Source of the DNA: Clostridioides sp. ES-S-0054-01 | GTDB lineage: Bacteria; Bacillota; Clostridia; Peptostreptococcales; Peptostreptococcaceae | Direction: 5' to 3' | Length of the DNA: 64,000 nt | NCBI GenBank assembly: GCA_021561035.1 | Contig: CP067346.1 | Span: 2,697,001 to 2,761,000 of the forward strand | Part shown: positions 35,674-46,282 of the stretch, one piece after another | Numbering within the stretch: the first letter of the stretch is position 1 | How the letters are laid out: the number at the start of each line of letters is the position of its first letter | Program-made: the position numbers and the translations under genes | Notes under the pieces: generated by a model | What the model was told of the DNA's origin: nothing | The model's input: the letters and a program-made list of their open reading frames with translations, nothing else | Database searches by the model: none

Positions 35674-36804
35674 TTAATTAATTTTGACATGCTTTGAGAT
35701 GTTTAACACTATGCCTACAGCTCCCATAAAGATGGTGAGTGAGGTTCCTCCATAACTTATAAATGGTAGTGCTACACCTGTAGCTGGCATTGATGATGTT
35801 GCAACTGCTATATTTAAAGCTGCTTGTATTCCAATTTGTGCACCTATACCTATGACAACCATACAAGCAAATACATTAGAAGTCTTCAAAGCTATTCTTA
35901 CACATCTGTAGACTAAAGCTACAAATAGCATAATAACTATTATACAACCAATCAATCCTAACTCTTCTCCTATTATAGCAAATATAAAGTCATTTTGTGG
36001 CTCTGGTATATAAAAATACTTTTGTTTACTCTTTCCTAAGCCTAAACCAAACAATCCACCTGAACCTAGTGCATATAAACCTTGTATTACCTGATACCCC
36101 TTACCAAGAGGGTCTTGAAAAGGGTCTAAAAATGATGTAACACGACTAAGTCTATAGGGTTCAGCAATTACTAATGCAGCAAATAAAGCAGCCCCACTTC
36201 CTATCATAGCAAATACAATTTTCATATCCATTCCAGCAACAAATATCATTACAAAAGTAACCAGAATTACAGTACCTGCTGTTGACAAATTTGGCTGAAG
36301 TATTATCAACGCAAAAAATATCCCTGGAACTACGAGAAGTGGTACAACACCTTTTGTCAAAGATTTTATTTTATCATAATTTTTTTCAATTAATTTTGCA
36401 GTTAATATTATTGTAGCAAACTTTGCTATTTCTGCAGGCTGAAATGTTAAAGCACCTATTCCCAACCATCTTTTTGCTCCATTTGCTTCTATCCCTAAAG
36501 GGGTTAAAACCAACAATAATAGTACTACTGCTATAGCTCCAATCGCTGTAGCATTTTTCTTCCAAAAACTATAATCTATTCTCGATGTAATAATCATAAC
36601 TATAAATCCAAGTACAGCATATATTACATTCTTTTTTAGAAAATAGTACGCATCATTGTGTTTAAATGAAGATTGTATAAAACTTGCACTAAACACCATA
36701 ACTATTCCTACAAATACTAAAAGCATAGTAGTATAAAACACTACTCCATCAAACTCAGTCTTCATCCTTATGTCAATTTGTTTTTTCAAATTTTCTTTAG
36801 GCAT
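35674..36804 (-). CDS. spoVE: SEDS glycosyltransferase SpoVE (FtsW/RodA family)
   Basis: 376 residues with about ten membrane helices. Conserved SEDS motifs include GANGAKRWLGIGALTFQPAE, DPFQDPLGKGYQVIQGLYALGSGGLFG and ALPFISYGGTSL. SEDS proteins polymerise lipid II; SpoVE is the sporulation member. The name rests on position between murD and murG, as in Bacillus, and on spoVD nearby; FtsW would look alike in sequence. In C. difficile SpoVE/SpoVD act in sporulation septation (established knowledge). Confidence 0.9.
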   Translation of the reverse strand: MPKENLKKQIDIRMKTEFDGVVFYTTMLLVFVGIVMVFSASFIQSSFKHNDAYYFLKKNVIYAVLGFIVMIITSRIDYSFWKKNATAIGAIAVVLLLLVLTPLGIEANGAKRWLGIGALTFQPAEIAKFATIILTAKLIEKNYDKIKSLTKGVVPLLVVPGIFFALIILQPNLSTAGTVILVTFVMIFVAGMDMKIVFAMIGSGAALFAALVIAEPYRLSRVTSFLDPFQDPLGKGYQVIQGLYALGSGGLFGLGLGKSKQKYFYIPEPQNDFIFAIIGEELGLIGCIIVIMLFVALVYRCVRIALKTSNVFACMVVIGIGAQIGIQAALNIAVATSSMPATGVALPFISYGGTSLTIFMGAVGIVLNISKHVKIN

Positions 36805-36855
36805 CCAACTAATCTACCTCCATTCTTCCATTTAAGTAAGTTTAGAGGTAAGAGA

Positions 36856-38211
36856 TTATTTTAAATTGTTTACATTATCTTTGAAGTCTTTTCCTCTTAC
36901 TTCAAAACTTTCATACATATCCCAACTTGCACAAGCTGGTGAAAGAAGCACTATATCTCCACTTTTTGAAATTTCATAAGAAGTCTTAACTGCTTCTTCC
37001 ATATCTTTTACTATATGTATGTCATTAAATCCTTTATTTTTAGCACAATTTTCTATATTTGATGCAGTTTCTCCTAATAAGACCAATGATTTAACATATG
37101 ACTTTGCAGTTTCAAGAAGTTCATCAAAATTACTTCCCTTATCCATTCCTCCTGCTATAAGTATTATAGGTCTATTGTAAGACTGTACAGCTTTTATAGT
37201 AGAATCTGGATTAGTTCCTTTTGAATCATTTACATATATTACATTATCTAAGTTTCTTACAAACTCTTGTCTGTGTTCCACTCCTTTAAATGTCATAAGT
37301 ACATCCTTTATAACTTCTAAGTCAACTTTACAGACATATGCTATTAATATAGCTGCCATACAGTTTTCTAAATTATGACCTCCAGGTAAACTTACATCAT
37401 CTTTATTTAGAAATTTTATTTTTTCATCTATATCTATTATTATGTCATTATTTTCTAAATATACTCCTCCATTTACTTTTTGAGTTCTTGAAAAGTAAAT
37501 TACTTTAGCATTGCACTTATCAGCTAGTCCTTTTACTATCTCATCATCATAATTTAATACACAGAAATCCTCAGCAGTTTGATTCATAAATATATTTGCC
37601 TTTGCTTCTATATATTTTTCCATAGTATGGTGTCTATTTAAATGGTCTTCTGTAATATTTAATATAGCACTTACTTTAGGTCTAAATTCATCTATACTCT
37701 CAAGCTGAAAACTACTTAGTTCAGTTACAAGCACAGACTCTTCATTTGAAGTTTCTATAGTATCTATTACAGGATTTCCTATATTCCCAACTACATATGT
37801 ATCTCTTTTGGCTCTTGAAAAAATTTCTCCTACCAAACTAGTCGTAGTTGTCTTGCCATTTGTACCTGTAATTCCTATAAAAGTTGGATTACTTGATAAT
37901 TTAAAAGCTAATTCTACCTCACCAATTATATACTTGCCTGAATTTTTTAATTTCAATATGAATGGCAAGTCTAGTGGTACTCCTGGAGACACTACAACCA
38001 TATCTATGCCATCCACATCTTCTGGATGATGCCCTAATATGTATTTTATGCCGTTTATAGATTTCAATTCATCAAGTATGTTTCTCAATTTATTTTCATC
38101 TTTTATATCATTCACTATTATACTCGCACCCAATTTATCTAAATGTTTAATTGTAGATATACCAGTTTTTGCAAGTCCTACTAATAAAACTTTTTTTCCT
38201 TTTAAGTCCAT
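36856..38211 (-). CDS. murD: UDP-N-acetylmuramoylalanine-D-glutamate ligase
   Basis: 451 residues. GKKVLLVGLAKTGIST is the N-terminal Rossmann domain. The ATP loop GITGTNGKTTTTSL is near 113-126, with ITEDHLNRHHTMEKY and VNDSKGTNPDSTIKA following. MurD adds D-Glu to UDP-MurNAc-L-Ala. It lies between mraY and spoVE with gaps below 55 bp. Confidence 0.97.
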   Translation of the reverse strand: MDLKGKKVLLVGLAKTGISTIKHLDKLGASIIVNDIKDENKLRNILDELKSINGIKYILGHHPEDVDGIDMVVVSPGVPLDLPFILKLKNSGKYIIGEVELAFKLSSNPTFIGITGTNGKTTTTSLVGEIFSRAKRDTYVVGNIGNPVIDTIETSNEESVLVTELSSFQLESIDEFRPKVSAILNITEDHLNRHHTMEKYIEAKANIFMNQTAEDFCVLNYDDEIVKGLADKCNAKVIYFSRTQKVNGGVYLENNDIIIDIDEKIKFLNKDDVSLPGGHNLENCMAAILIAYVCKVDLEVIKDVLMTFKGVEHRQEFVRNLDNVIYVNDSKGTNPDSTIKAVQSYNRPIILIAGGMDKGSNFDELLETAKSYVKSLVLLGETASNIENCAKNKGFNDIHIVKDMEEAVKTSYEISKSGDIVLLSPACASWDMYESFEVRGKDFKDNVNNLK

Positions 38212-38229
38212 TTTTCATTCCCCCTAGGC

Positions 38230-39195
38230 CTAAAATACTGCTATTATACTTATCCAAGCTAAAACAACTGTAATAATCCAAAAAATAAATACAACTCTTG
38301 TTTCTGGCCAACCACACTGTTCAAAATGATGGTGTATTGGAGCCATCTTAAAGAATCTCTTTCTTGTTGCTTTAAAATATCCAACTTGAATTAAAACTGA
38401 TAGAGCCTCTGCAAAATAAATTCCTCCAATTATAGGTATTATAAGCACTGAGTTAGTTAGAACTGAAAATGCTACAACTGCACCACCTAATGCCATTGAA
38501 CCTGTATCTCCCATAAACACTCTAGCCGGATATGAATTAAATCCTAAAAATCCTAAACATGCTCCAACAGTTGCTGCTGCTAAAACTGCAACTTCTGTAT
38601 TTCCAGCAATAGAACTTGCAAATAGCATAAAGAATACAGAAACTATTAAAGTTACTCCTGATGCTAATCCATCTAACCCATCAGTCAAATTTACAGCATT
38701 TACTATTGCTACAATTATAAACATCATTATTGGTATATATAATATTCCAACGTTTATTACAAAATCCGTAAATGGTATCATAAGTTGTGAAGCACTTGAT
38801 GATGATGTATACTGATAAAAAGCAACATAAAAAGATAATGCAACTTGAAGGATTATTTTTTGATATGCTTTTAGTCCAAGTGACCTTTTTAGCTTTATTT
38901 TTATAAAATCATCTAAAAAACCAATAAAACCAAAACCAGCGATACATATAAGACCAACTGCCATATCATGACTGACCTTTACTCTTGTAAGCCCAGTTAT
39001 TAAAATTGCAACTATCATTATAATTCCACCCATAGTAGGTGTTCCATTTTTGGCTAGATGCGTTTGAGGTCCATCATCTCTAACTGTCTGACCAAATTTA
39101 AATTTTCTAAGCATCGGTATAAATATTGGTCCTATTATGATTACTATTAAAAACGCAATCAATGCGGTATACGTAAGCTCTGTTATTCCTAACAT
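38230..39195 (-). CDS. mraY: Phospho-MurNAc-pentapeptide transferase MraY
   Basis: About 321 residues from the second of two adjacent ATGs (39195), seven bases from GAGGAG. Ten membrane helices. Motifs GFLDDFIKIKLKRSLGL, NAVNLTDGLDGLASG and the HHHFE near the end form the active site. It makes lipid I. It follows murF by 40 bp. Confidence 0.97.
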   Translation of the reverse strand: MLGITELTYTALIAFLIVIIIGPIFIPMLRKFKFGQTVRDDGPQTHLAKNGTPTMGGIIMIVAILITGLTRVKVSHDMAVGLICIAGFGFIGFLDDFIKIKLKRSLGLKAYQKIILQVALSFYVAFYQYTSSSSASQLMIPFTDFVINVGILYIPIMMFIIVAIVNAVNLTDGLDGLASGVTLIVSVFFMLFASSIAGNTEVAVLAAATVGACLGFLGFNSYPARVFMGDTGSMALGGAVVAFSVLTNSVLIIPIIGGIYFAEALSVLIQVGYFKATRKRFFKMAPIHHHFEQCGWPETRVVFIFWIITVVLAWISIIAVF

Positions 39196-39238
39196 CATAA
39201 AACTCCTCTCCCTTGTCAATCAACTCATTAGTTTAAGC

Positions 39239-40612
39239 TTATTTATTTAGATATTCGACTATTTTTTCTAATCTCATGCCTCTTGAGCCTTTTACTAAAA
39301 TAGTGTCTCCTGTTTTTACTAATTCATTTAACTTGTTAAATACATCTTCTTTATTCTCAAAGTGATATATATTGGCTGAATTGAATCCTAATTGTTTTGC
39401 CTCTTCTCCAATAAACACTGAGTTTTCACCTATAGTTATTATAATATCAGTATTATTTATAGATGATTTTCCGACTAATCTATGACCATACTCTGAAATT
39501 TCACCCATTTCGAGTATATCTCCAAGTATTGCTACTCTTCTCCCTTTATATCTTCCAAGTATCTTTAAAGCAGCATCCATAGAATCTGGACTAGCATTAT
39601 ATGAATCATTAATTATTGTCAATTTTTCATTTTTTATTATATCTAGTCTCATTTTTGTCCCTTTAAAGTTTTTTAAACCTTTTTTTATATAATCTAAAGA
39701 AATATTTAGACACAAACCAACCAATATAGCAGACATTGCATTATATATATTATGTTCTCCTATTGTTGGTATAAATATTTCCTCTTTTTTTCCATTTATA
39801 AAACATGTAAATGTCAAACTATCCTCTTCCATAGTATAACTTTCACAATAAATATCATTATTTTTATTGAAGCCAAATGTTTTTAACTCATATACATGTT
39901 CTTTTTCTTTTAATGTAGATAAAAACTTATCATCTCCATTTACAATTAAAGTATTTGTTTCATCAAAGTTTGAAGTAATCTCCATCTTTGCTTTCAAAAT
40001 ACCTTCTTGTGAACCTAGTTTTTCTACATGTGATAATCCTATATTCGATATGACTGCAATTTTGGGATTTACTATATCCACTAGATATTTTATTTCATTA
40101 AATCCAGACATACCCATCTCTATTACCGCACACTCATGTTCTTTATTTAGATTAAATAAAGTCAATGGAACTCCAAAATGATTATTTAAGTTTTTTTCAT
40201 TTTTTAGTATATTTAACTTTGCAGATATGGCAGAAAATATCATATCTCTAGTAGTAGTTTTCCCTACACTACCTGTAACACCTATAAATGGAATATCAAA
40301 TTTTTCTTTATAATATCTTGAAATATCTCCTAGAGCCAAGGATGTATCTTTTACCTCTATTAAATTTATATCCGAACTTTCTAATTTTATTCCATTACTT
40401 TCATTTTTTATAAAAGTTTTACATCCACTATCATATGCGGACTTCATAAATGTATGCCCATCTAAATTTTCTCCAACTATGGCTACAAATGCACTTTGGG
40501 CATTTGCTTCCCTGCTATCTATAACTATATCACTTACACAGTCATTATAATCTCCATATATTAACTTCCCATTAGTTGCAAGTACTAACTCTTTTATTGT
40601 TAAGCACTCCAT
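39239..40612 (-). CDS. murF: UDP-MurNAc-tripeptide-D-Ala-D-Ala ligase
   Basis: 457 residues. Mur ligase layout: N-terminal domain with SDIVIDSREANAQSAFVAI, ATP loop GVTGSVGKTTTRDM, then INDSYNASPDSMDAAL. MurF adds D-Ala-D-Ala to the tripeptide. GGAGG lies upstream. It begins the murF-mraY-murD-spoVE-murG operon after a gap with a terminator. Confidence 0.96.
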   Translation of the reverse strand: MECLTIKELVLATNGKLIYGDYNDCVSDIVIDSREANAQSAFVAIVGENLDGHTFMKSAYDSGCKTFIKNESNGIKLESSDINLIEVKDTSLALGDISRYYKEKFDIPFIGVTGSVGKTTTRDMIFSAISAKLNILKNEKNLNNHFGVPLTLFNLNKEHECAVIEMGMSGFNEIKYLVDIVNPKIAVISNIGLSHVEKLGSQEGILKAKMEITSNFDETNTLIVNGDDKFLSTLKEKEHVYELKTFGFNKNNDIYCESYTMEEDSLTFTCFINGKKEEIFIPTIGEHNIYNAMSAILVGLCLNISLDYIKKGLKNFKGTKMRLDIIKNEKLTIINDSYNASPDSMDAALKILGRYKGRRVAILGDILEMGEISEYGHRLVGKSSINNTDIIITIGENSVFIGEEAKQLGFNSANIYHFENKEDVFNKLNELVKTGDTILVKGSRGMRLEKIVEYLNK

Positions 40613-40661
40613 TATTAAACTCCTCCTTTAAAACCTTAGCTATATTCTCTTAGCAACAAAA

Positions 40662-40691
40662 GGCAATGTATACCGTTATATATACATTGCC
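40662..40691 (-). terminator. Terminator after spoVD
   Basis: An 11-bp perfect stem GGCAATGTATA with an 8-base loop and a TTTTGTTGC tail on the minus strand. It lies between spoVD and murF, so murF needs its own promoter or read-through. Confidence 0.78.
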
Positions 40692-40778
40692 TACGATAAC
40701 TCTTAACTTTATAATTATATACTATATTTCTGTTTTTTTGAAGATGTTTATGGGTATATGTTAATTATCTGTTACTTT

Positions 40779-42758
40779 TTAGTTGTCAAAATATAGGGTT
40801 ATACTTGAGTCTTCATTAACTTTTACTCCAGGTTTTGGGAATATGTCTTTTACCTTTGTATCTTCTGGAAGTTCTATATCTGCATCTAAATCTGGTTTTA
40901 ACTTCACATCTTCCAATGCCTTTACAGCATCACCGATTTTTAGATTTCTTACATCTGGCACTTTAACTTGTTTCTTTTCATACTCAGCTTTTTCTTCTTT
41001 TTTATACACTGGTTTAACTCCTAAATATTTTAAAGAATCATTCATTATTTCTTTCACTATTGGTCCTGCTGTAGTACTACCAAACGCACTTACTCCTGTT
41101 GGTTCGTCAACAATAGCAAGAACTACTATTTGTGGGTCATCACAAGGTGCTATTCCAACAAATGAACATATATACTTTCCTGGAGCATACTTACCATCTA
41201 TAACTTTTTGAGCTGTACCTGTCTTACCACCAAGTCTATAACCTGGTATATATGCTATCTTTCCTCCACCTTCAGTTACAACTGACTCTGCAATTTCTAA
41301 CATTTTCTTAGATGTTTCTTTAGATATAACGCTTCTTACTTTTTTTGGTTTTACTGTTTCAGTTATATTACCTTTATTGTCAGTATAAGATTTTACCACC
41401 CTTGGTTGCATTAAATCTCCACCATTAGCTATTGATGATATAGCTGTTATAAGTTGTATTGGAGTTACTGATATAGATTGACCAAATGATATTGTAGCCA
41501 ATTCAACTGGACCTACATTTTTTTCGTTATACAATATTCCCTTAGCTTCTCCTGGTAAATCTATACCTGTCTTATCCATAAGACCAAATGATTCTATATA
41601 ATCATACATTTTTCCAACACCTAATCTACTTCCTAGCTCAACAAATACTGGGTTACAAGAATTTTGTACTGCTTGTTTAAACTCTTGTGTTCCATGAGGT
41701 CTATAATGTCTCCAACATTTAATCTTTCTTCCTCCAACAGTTACACTACCTGTACATGTGAATTTTTCTCCATCTTTAATTACTCCTTCTTCAAGAGCAC
41801 TGGAAGATGTAATAAGTTTAAATGTAGAACCTGGTTCATATGTATCACTTACTGCTGGATTTCTCCACATTTGATAATATCCTTTTATTTTATCTTTATC
41901 ATTATACTTTTCAAGCTCTTCTTGATAATATGGATATATTGGCGTTCTTGAATCATTAGGGTCATAATCTGGTTTTGATGCTAGAGCAAGTATATCACCA
42001 GTTTTAGGGTTCATAGCTATTGCAGTAACTTTTTTTGCATTATTTAACTCATACGCTTTCTGTACTGCTTTTTCAGTATAGTGTTGAATTACTTCATCTA
42101 TAGACAACACAAGACCGTTACCTTGTACAGGCTCATAATATTTTTCCATTCCTTGTGGTATTTCTCTTCCTGAAGCATCAGTACTTACTATAAGTTTTCC
42201 AGGTTTTCCTTTTAATTTTTTATCATATTGCATTTCTATACCAGATATACCCGTTGCATCTGAAGAAGTATGTCCTAGTACATATGGCGCAAAATTCCCA
42301 TATGGGTAATATCTTTGATTATCTTCTGCTACCCATATTCCACTTAATTTAGCATCTCTTATTTGACTTGCCTTATCATCATCTATCCATCTTTTCACTT
42401 TTACAAGAGCCATATTTTTTTTGCTTATTAAAGCGTAAATATCTTTATAATCTTCGTCCAAAATATCAGCTACCTTTTCAGCTGCTTCCTTTTTATCTTC
42501 TACTTCTACAGGTTTACACCAAACAGTATACTTAGTTACGCTTACTGCTAACTCTTTCATATTTCTATCATATATAGTTCCTCTTTTGGGTTCTATTGGT
42601 ATATCTCTTGTTTGTTGTTCTAGAGCTTTTGTACTTAACCAATTTCCTTTCATAAGTTGTAGGTACCCAGTCCTAATAACGAGGCAAAAAAACAATGCAC
42701 ATGCTAGAATAAGAACGAGTACTAGTCTTTTCTTACTTATTCTCTTTACTTTTCTCAA
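40779..42758 (-). CDS. spoVD: SpoVD, sporulation class B penicillin-binding protein
   Basis: 659 residues. One membrane helix (about 11-30), PBP dimerisation domain (50-210), and the transpeptidase with S311/K314 (EPGSTFK), S367-N369 (NSCN) and K512-T-G (GGKTGTA). One C-terminal PASTA domain (about 600-659). The start is TTG with GGGGGA upstream. SpoVD is the transpeptidase partner of SpoVE. It follows the FtsL-like gene by 11 bp. No separate vegetative ftsI is next to it. Confidence 0.95.
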   Translation of the reverse strand: MRKVKRISKKRLVLVLILACALFFCLVIRTGYLQLMKGNWLSTKALEQQTRDIPIEPKRGTIYDRNMKELAVSVTKYTVWCKPVEVEDKKEAAEKVADILDEDYKDIYALISKKNMALVKVKRWIDDDKASQIRDAKLSGIWVAEDNQRYYPYGNFAPYVLGHTSSDATGISGIEMQYDKKLKGKPGKLIVSTDASGREIPQGMEKYYEPVQGNGLVLSIDEVIQHYTEKAVQKAYELNNAKKVTAIAMNPKTGDILALASKPDYDPNDSRTPIYPYYQEELEKYNDKDKIKGYYQMWRNPAVSDTYEPGSTFKLITSSSALEEGVIKDGEKFTCTGSVTVGGRKIKCWRHYRPHGTQEFKQAVQNSCNPVFVELGSRLGVGKMYDYIESFGLMDKTGIDLPGEAKGILYNEKNVGPVELATISFGQSISVTPIQLITAISSIANGGDLMQPRVVKSYTDNKGNITETVKPKKVRSVISKETSKKMLEIAESVVTEGGGKIAYIPGYRLGGKTGTAQKVIDGKYAPGKYICSFVGIAPCDDPQIVVLAIVDEPTGVSAFGSTTAGPIVKEIMNDSLKYLGVKPVYKKEEKAEYEKKQVKVPDVRNLKIGDAVKALEDVKLKPDLDADIELPEDTKVKDIFPKPGVKVNEDSSITLYFDN

Positions 42759-42769
42759 ATCTATTCCCC

Positions 42770-43117
42770 CTAGTTATCCACATCTATATACTTTATTTGT
42801 CCATCTTTTGGATAGTCCATATTGAGCAATTCCTTTGCCTTTAGCTCAATTTCTTTTATCGATGTTTTTTCAGTTTCTTTTGCCTTTAGTTCCTCTAATA
42901 CTATCTCCTTTTTTCTTAAATCTTTTTGTAAATAATAAATATCGTACCTCATTTCTGAGATTTTTGAATAACCACATAGATTTAATATTATTACTGCAAA
43001 AATTGCAATCAATAAAATGCATTTAACCCCTATTTTTTTATTATTTCTCTTTTTATAATTATTCTTTTTCTTATTTTTATATTCATTTAGATTATGTATT
43101 TTATAATTTTTTTTCAA
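42770..43117 (-). CDS. ftsL: FtsL-like septum formation protein
   Basis: 115 residues. A Lys/Asn-rich cytoplasmic head, one helix (about 28-46, IGVKCILLIAIFAVIILNLCGY) and a short coiled coil (DIYYLQKDLRKKEIVLEELKAKE). The start is TTG, with GGGGTG upstream. Size and place just before the PBP gene fit FtsL. Sequence alone cannot separate FtsL from DivIC. Confidence 0.8.
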   Translation of the reverse strand: MKKNYKIHNLNEYKNKKKNNYKKRNNKKIGVKCILLIAIFAVIILNLCGYSKISEMRYDIYYLQKDLRKKEIVLEELKAKETEKTSIKEIELKAKELLNMDYPKDGQIKYIDVDN

Positions 43118-43615
43118 ATTATCACCCCAATAGTATATAGTTTAAATTTTCCTCTATACTATATTTGTTGTTAATTATATTTCCTCCTCTAAAATTTCAT
43201 CGCTAAATTAATACACTATTGCACAATCTAATTGTATTTTTTTCTATACACAACAAAAAACCTATAAATTCACTTATACTTTTATATTGAATCTATAGGT
43301 TAGCTATTAATTTTTATTTAATTTTATCACTTATAGTATCTTTAGATAATTTCTTCCATAAATACAATATGTAACTATTTTATCTATTTTCGATTACTAA
43401 GCCCTTTATCATATTACATAATATTACCTATATATATTTTTTATGTCTCAATCTTCATTATACATATCAATAACAAGTAACTGTTGCTCACACTTCTTAT
43501 AGTATCAATTATTTTATAATTACCTTACTAGTACAACAGAATATATCATAATCTTTAATTTATTATAAGAAATCTTATTTATATAGTACTACTCTTTAAT
43601 CTTAAATTCTATAAA
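43118..43615. other. Intergenic region, about 500 bp, between rsmH and ftsL
   Basis: Holds the rsmH terminator (43259-43301) and should hold the ftsL-spoVD promoter. GAGGAGGAAATATAA near 43180-43195 on the minus strand looks like a ribosome site, but no ORF follows it. The left part (43310-43610) is AT-rich with no supported feature. Confidence 0.5.
43259..43301 (-). terminator. Terminator of the lgt-rsmH transcript
   Basis: On the minus strand AACCTATAGATTCA pairs with TGAATTTATAGGTT (one G-U), and is followed by TTTTGTTGTG. It is more than 300 bp after the rsmH stop, so the transcript would have a long 3' end. Confidence 0.7.
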
Positions 43616-44551
43616 TTATATTTTTTCTACTACTCTTAACTTAGCACTTCTTGAACGTGGATTTACTTCTATTTCTTCCTTACTAGGTAATATTGGTTTT
43701 CTAGTTATTATTTTTACTTCAGATTCTTTGTCACATTGGCATATAGGCAAATGTTGTGGGCATATACAATCTGATGCTAGATATTTAAATGCATTTTTTA
43801 CTATTCTATCTTCTAATGAATGAAATGTTATTATACAGATTCTTCCACCTTCATTCATTATGGAAGAAGCATCATTTATCATGTTTGTAATTACTCCAAG
43901 TTCATTATTTACCTCTATTCGTATAGCCTGAAAAGTTCTTTTGGCTGGATGAGGTCCATCTATTCTAGCTTTTTTAGGGATAGCCTTTTTAATTATATCT
44001 ACCAATTCACCTGTAGTTTCTATTGGTTTATTTGCTCTTTCTTCAACTATAAACTTGGCTATTCGTTTAGCCCAGTTATCTTCACCATAATCTTTTATTA
44101 TCTTAGATAGTTCCTCTTCTGTATAAGTATTTACAACATCATATGCAGAAAACTCACACCTAACATCCATTCTCATATCAAGTGGCGCATCCTGCATATA
44201 AGAAAATCCTCTATCAGCTTCATCAAGTTGATGAGATGAAACTCCCAAATCAGCTAATACACCATCAATCTTATAAACTCCTATTTTTTCTAATTCCTCT
44301 TTTATATTTTCAAAATTACTGTGAATAAACTTCACTCTACCTTCATATTCACTCAATCTCTCTTTTGCTGTACTTATAGCATTTTTATCTTGGTCAAACC
44401 CTATAAATAATCCCTTATCTGACAGTTTTTTTACTATTTCTTTAGAATGTCCTGCTCCTCCCATGGTACAGTCAACATACACTCCATCTTGCTTTATATT
44501 TAAATTTTCTATACACTCATTCAAAAGAACTGATACGTGATGAAATTCCAT
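43616..44551 (-). CDS. rsmH: 16S rRNA m4C1402 methyltransferase RsmH (MraW)
   Basis: 311 residues from the ATG at 44551 (AAGGAGG upstream); a longer frame overlaps lgt. [17 protein letters not shown] starts the family; [12 protein letters not shown] is the SAM site; [16 protein letters not shown] and [15 protein letters not shown] are signature blocks. It methylates 16S rRNA C1402. The start lies 28 bp after the lgt stop. In Bacillus it heads the dcw cluster with mraZ, which is absent here. Confidence 0.97.
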   Translation of the reverse strand: MEFHHVSVLLNECIENLNIKQDGVYVDCTMGGAGHSKEIVKKLSDKGLFIGFDQDKNAISTAKERLSEYEGRVKFIHSNFENIKEELEKIGVYKIDGVLADLGVSSHQLDEADRGFSYMQDAPLDMRMDVRCEFSAYDVVNTYTEEELSKIIKDYGEDNWAKRIAKFIVEERANKPIETTGELVDIIKKAIPKKARIDGPHPAKRTFQAIRIEVNNELGVITNMINDASSIMNEGGRICIITFHSLEDRIVKNAFKYLASDCICPQHLPICQCDKESEVKIITRKPILPSKEEIEVNPRSRSAKLRVVEKI

Positions 44552-44579
44552 AGTTACCTCCTTAAATTCACTTTTTAAA

Positions 44580-45326
44580 CTATTCTTCATTAATATTGTT
44601 TTTATTTTTCTTTAATAAATAGATATGTGCAATTATACCTCCAATAACCCCGATTAGACTTATAACTTGTGCCATTCTAAGTGGACCTAACATTAAACTA
44701 TCTGTTCTTAATCCTTCTATAAAAAATCTTCCAATTGAATATAAAGTTATATAAGTGACTATAACTTGACCTTCATATTTTTTATTTTTTCTAAATAGTA
44801 ATAAAACTATAAATATTCCAAAATCCCATATAGACTCATATAGAAAAGTTGGATGTACCTTCACTCCATCAACCATTATTCCCCAGGGTAAATTAGTAGC
44901 ACCTCCATGTGCCTCTCCATTAATAAAATTTCCCCATCTCCCAATAGCTTGTGCTAAAGGCATTCCAAGTATAACTGTATCAGCCATTTTTAAGAAATTA
45001 ATATTTTTGACCTTAGTGTATATATAACCCGCTAATATTCCACCAATTAACCCTCCATGTATAGCAAGTCCACCACCTCTAAAATTAAATATTTGAGACA
45101 TATTTTGAGCATAATAACTCCAATTAAATACTACATAATAGATTCTTGCACAGATTAATCCAACTGGTATTGCTATTATAGCTATATTTAATACATCATC
45201 TTCTTTAATTCCTACTCTTTTTGACTCCTTTATTGCTATTAAAGTCCCTAAAATCATTCCACATGCCATAAGTATTCCATACCACATGATGTCTATTCCA
45301 AACAGTGTAAATGCTACTCTATCCAT
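44580..45326 (-). CDS. lgt: Phosphatidylglycerol-prolipoprotein diacylglyceryl transferase
   Basis: 248 residues with about seven membrane helices. Motifs [25 protein letters not shown] (the Lgt signature) and [13 protein letters not shown] are intact. Lgt adds diacylglycerol to lipobox cysteines, for example that of the lipoprotein at 28662-29936. It is co-transcribed with rsmH. Confidence 0.96.
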   Translation of the reverse strand: MDRVAFTLFGIDIMWYGILMACGMILGTLIAIKESKRVGIKEDDVLNIAIIAIPVGLICARIYYVVFNWSYYAQNMSQIFNFRGGGLAIHGGLIGGILAGYIYTKVKNINFLKMADTVILGMPLAQAIGRWGNFINGEAHGGATNLPWGIMVDGVKVHPTFLYESIWDFGIFIVLLLFRKNKKYEGQVIVTYITLYSIGRFFIEGLRTDSLMLGPLRMAQVISLIGVIGGIIAHIYLLKKNKNNINEE

Positions 45327-45390
45327 AACGTCACCTCTTTGTATAAATTGAAAATATTTCCAAATAAATATGTCATAATTACAATTAATT

Positions 45391-45580
45391 CTGAAACTCC
45401 CACGCCTAAAGGCATGGGGTTCTTAGGTACTACATGAATTTCTATAATACTCTCAGTTACAATAAATCATAACCTACAACATATTATCACTAATCATATT
45501 CCCTAAGACTTTTATTAACAAAGTATCTGTTGACACCATTAACATTAATATTAGGCTCGTTTCTCAACCTATATGGTTTT
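45391..45580 (-). ncRNA. Possible right-end omega RNA scaffold of the IS605-type element
   Basis: TnpB guide RNAs come from the tnpB 3' end and the right end of the element. Here about 190 noncoding bases with the right-end hairpin remain after the truncated tnpB. The RNA itself is inferred from the family; nothing proves that it is made. Confidence 0.3.
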
Positions 45581-46265
45581 TATATCCCCATACTAGATAT
45601 TAATTTATAACCATTTAATTTTAATTTCTTTAATCTACTTATTTCTTTGTCATGTAATACTTTAAAGTTATCATATGTCTCAATACACAATTCTCTGTTG
45701 ATTGATTTTAAATATTCATTAACATTCATTATTAAAAATGCAGAATAGCAATCTCTTTGAATATCCACACCCTTATTCCATCTCTCTTTTAATTCCTTCT
45801 TATTGTATTCATCTGAAAAGTGATTATATTGACTAGCTCTACATTTAGCAGTATCTATCTTATATAATTTTTCACCATTATATTTTAACTTATTGTCTAA
45901 CATAGTCAAAAACATTGATGATGCTTTATTTGCTTACTAAAAGCATTAAAACATCTTGTGGCTATTTTCTGAGATATAGCAGAATGTAATTTATAATATT
46001 TACAAATAGGTTTAACAAAATTATGAAGTGAATACTCTGTCAAATTATATTTCTTAGTAATATCATTAAATATTTTATTTCTATCTTTACCCTTATATTT
46101 ACAATTTGCTTGATACTCCTTAGATTCTATCATGTGGTTATATCTTTTAAATAGTTCTGATAAACATGAATTATATACTTTTCTATACTTATCAAAAGTA
46201 TTACATATAATATCTTCTTGAAACTTTTCTGTCTTTAATTGTAATGTTAATATATAATTTAACAT
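45580..46265 (-). pseudogene. tnpB remnant: internal deletion and frame change
   Basis: Two frames. The first (46265 to 45906) begins MLNYILTLQLKTEKFQEDIICN and ends with ATRCFNAFSKQIKHHQ. The second (to 45580) starts near FLTMLDNKLKYNGEKLYKID and contains DIQRDCYSAFLIMN, which fits the third RuvC motif, and ends LISSMGI. Together they are about 230 residues against a usual 360 to 400. The first two RuvC acidic motifs and much of the zinc ribbon are missing, so no nuclease is expected. Confidence 0.8.
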
Positions 46266-46282
46266 AATATTCACCTCACTTT

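Noticed and set aside
43118-43180. Possible SigE promoter (TATACTAT) just before ftsL-spoVD
   Set aside because: The -10-like sequence is so close to the TTG start that the transcript would begin at or inside the ribosome site; spacing to a -35 is also poor.
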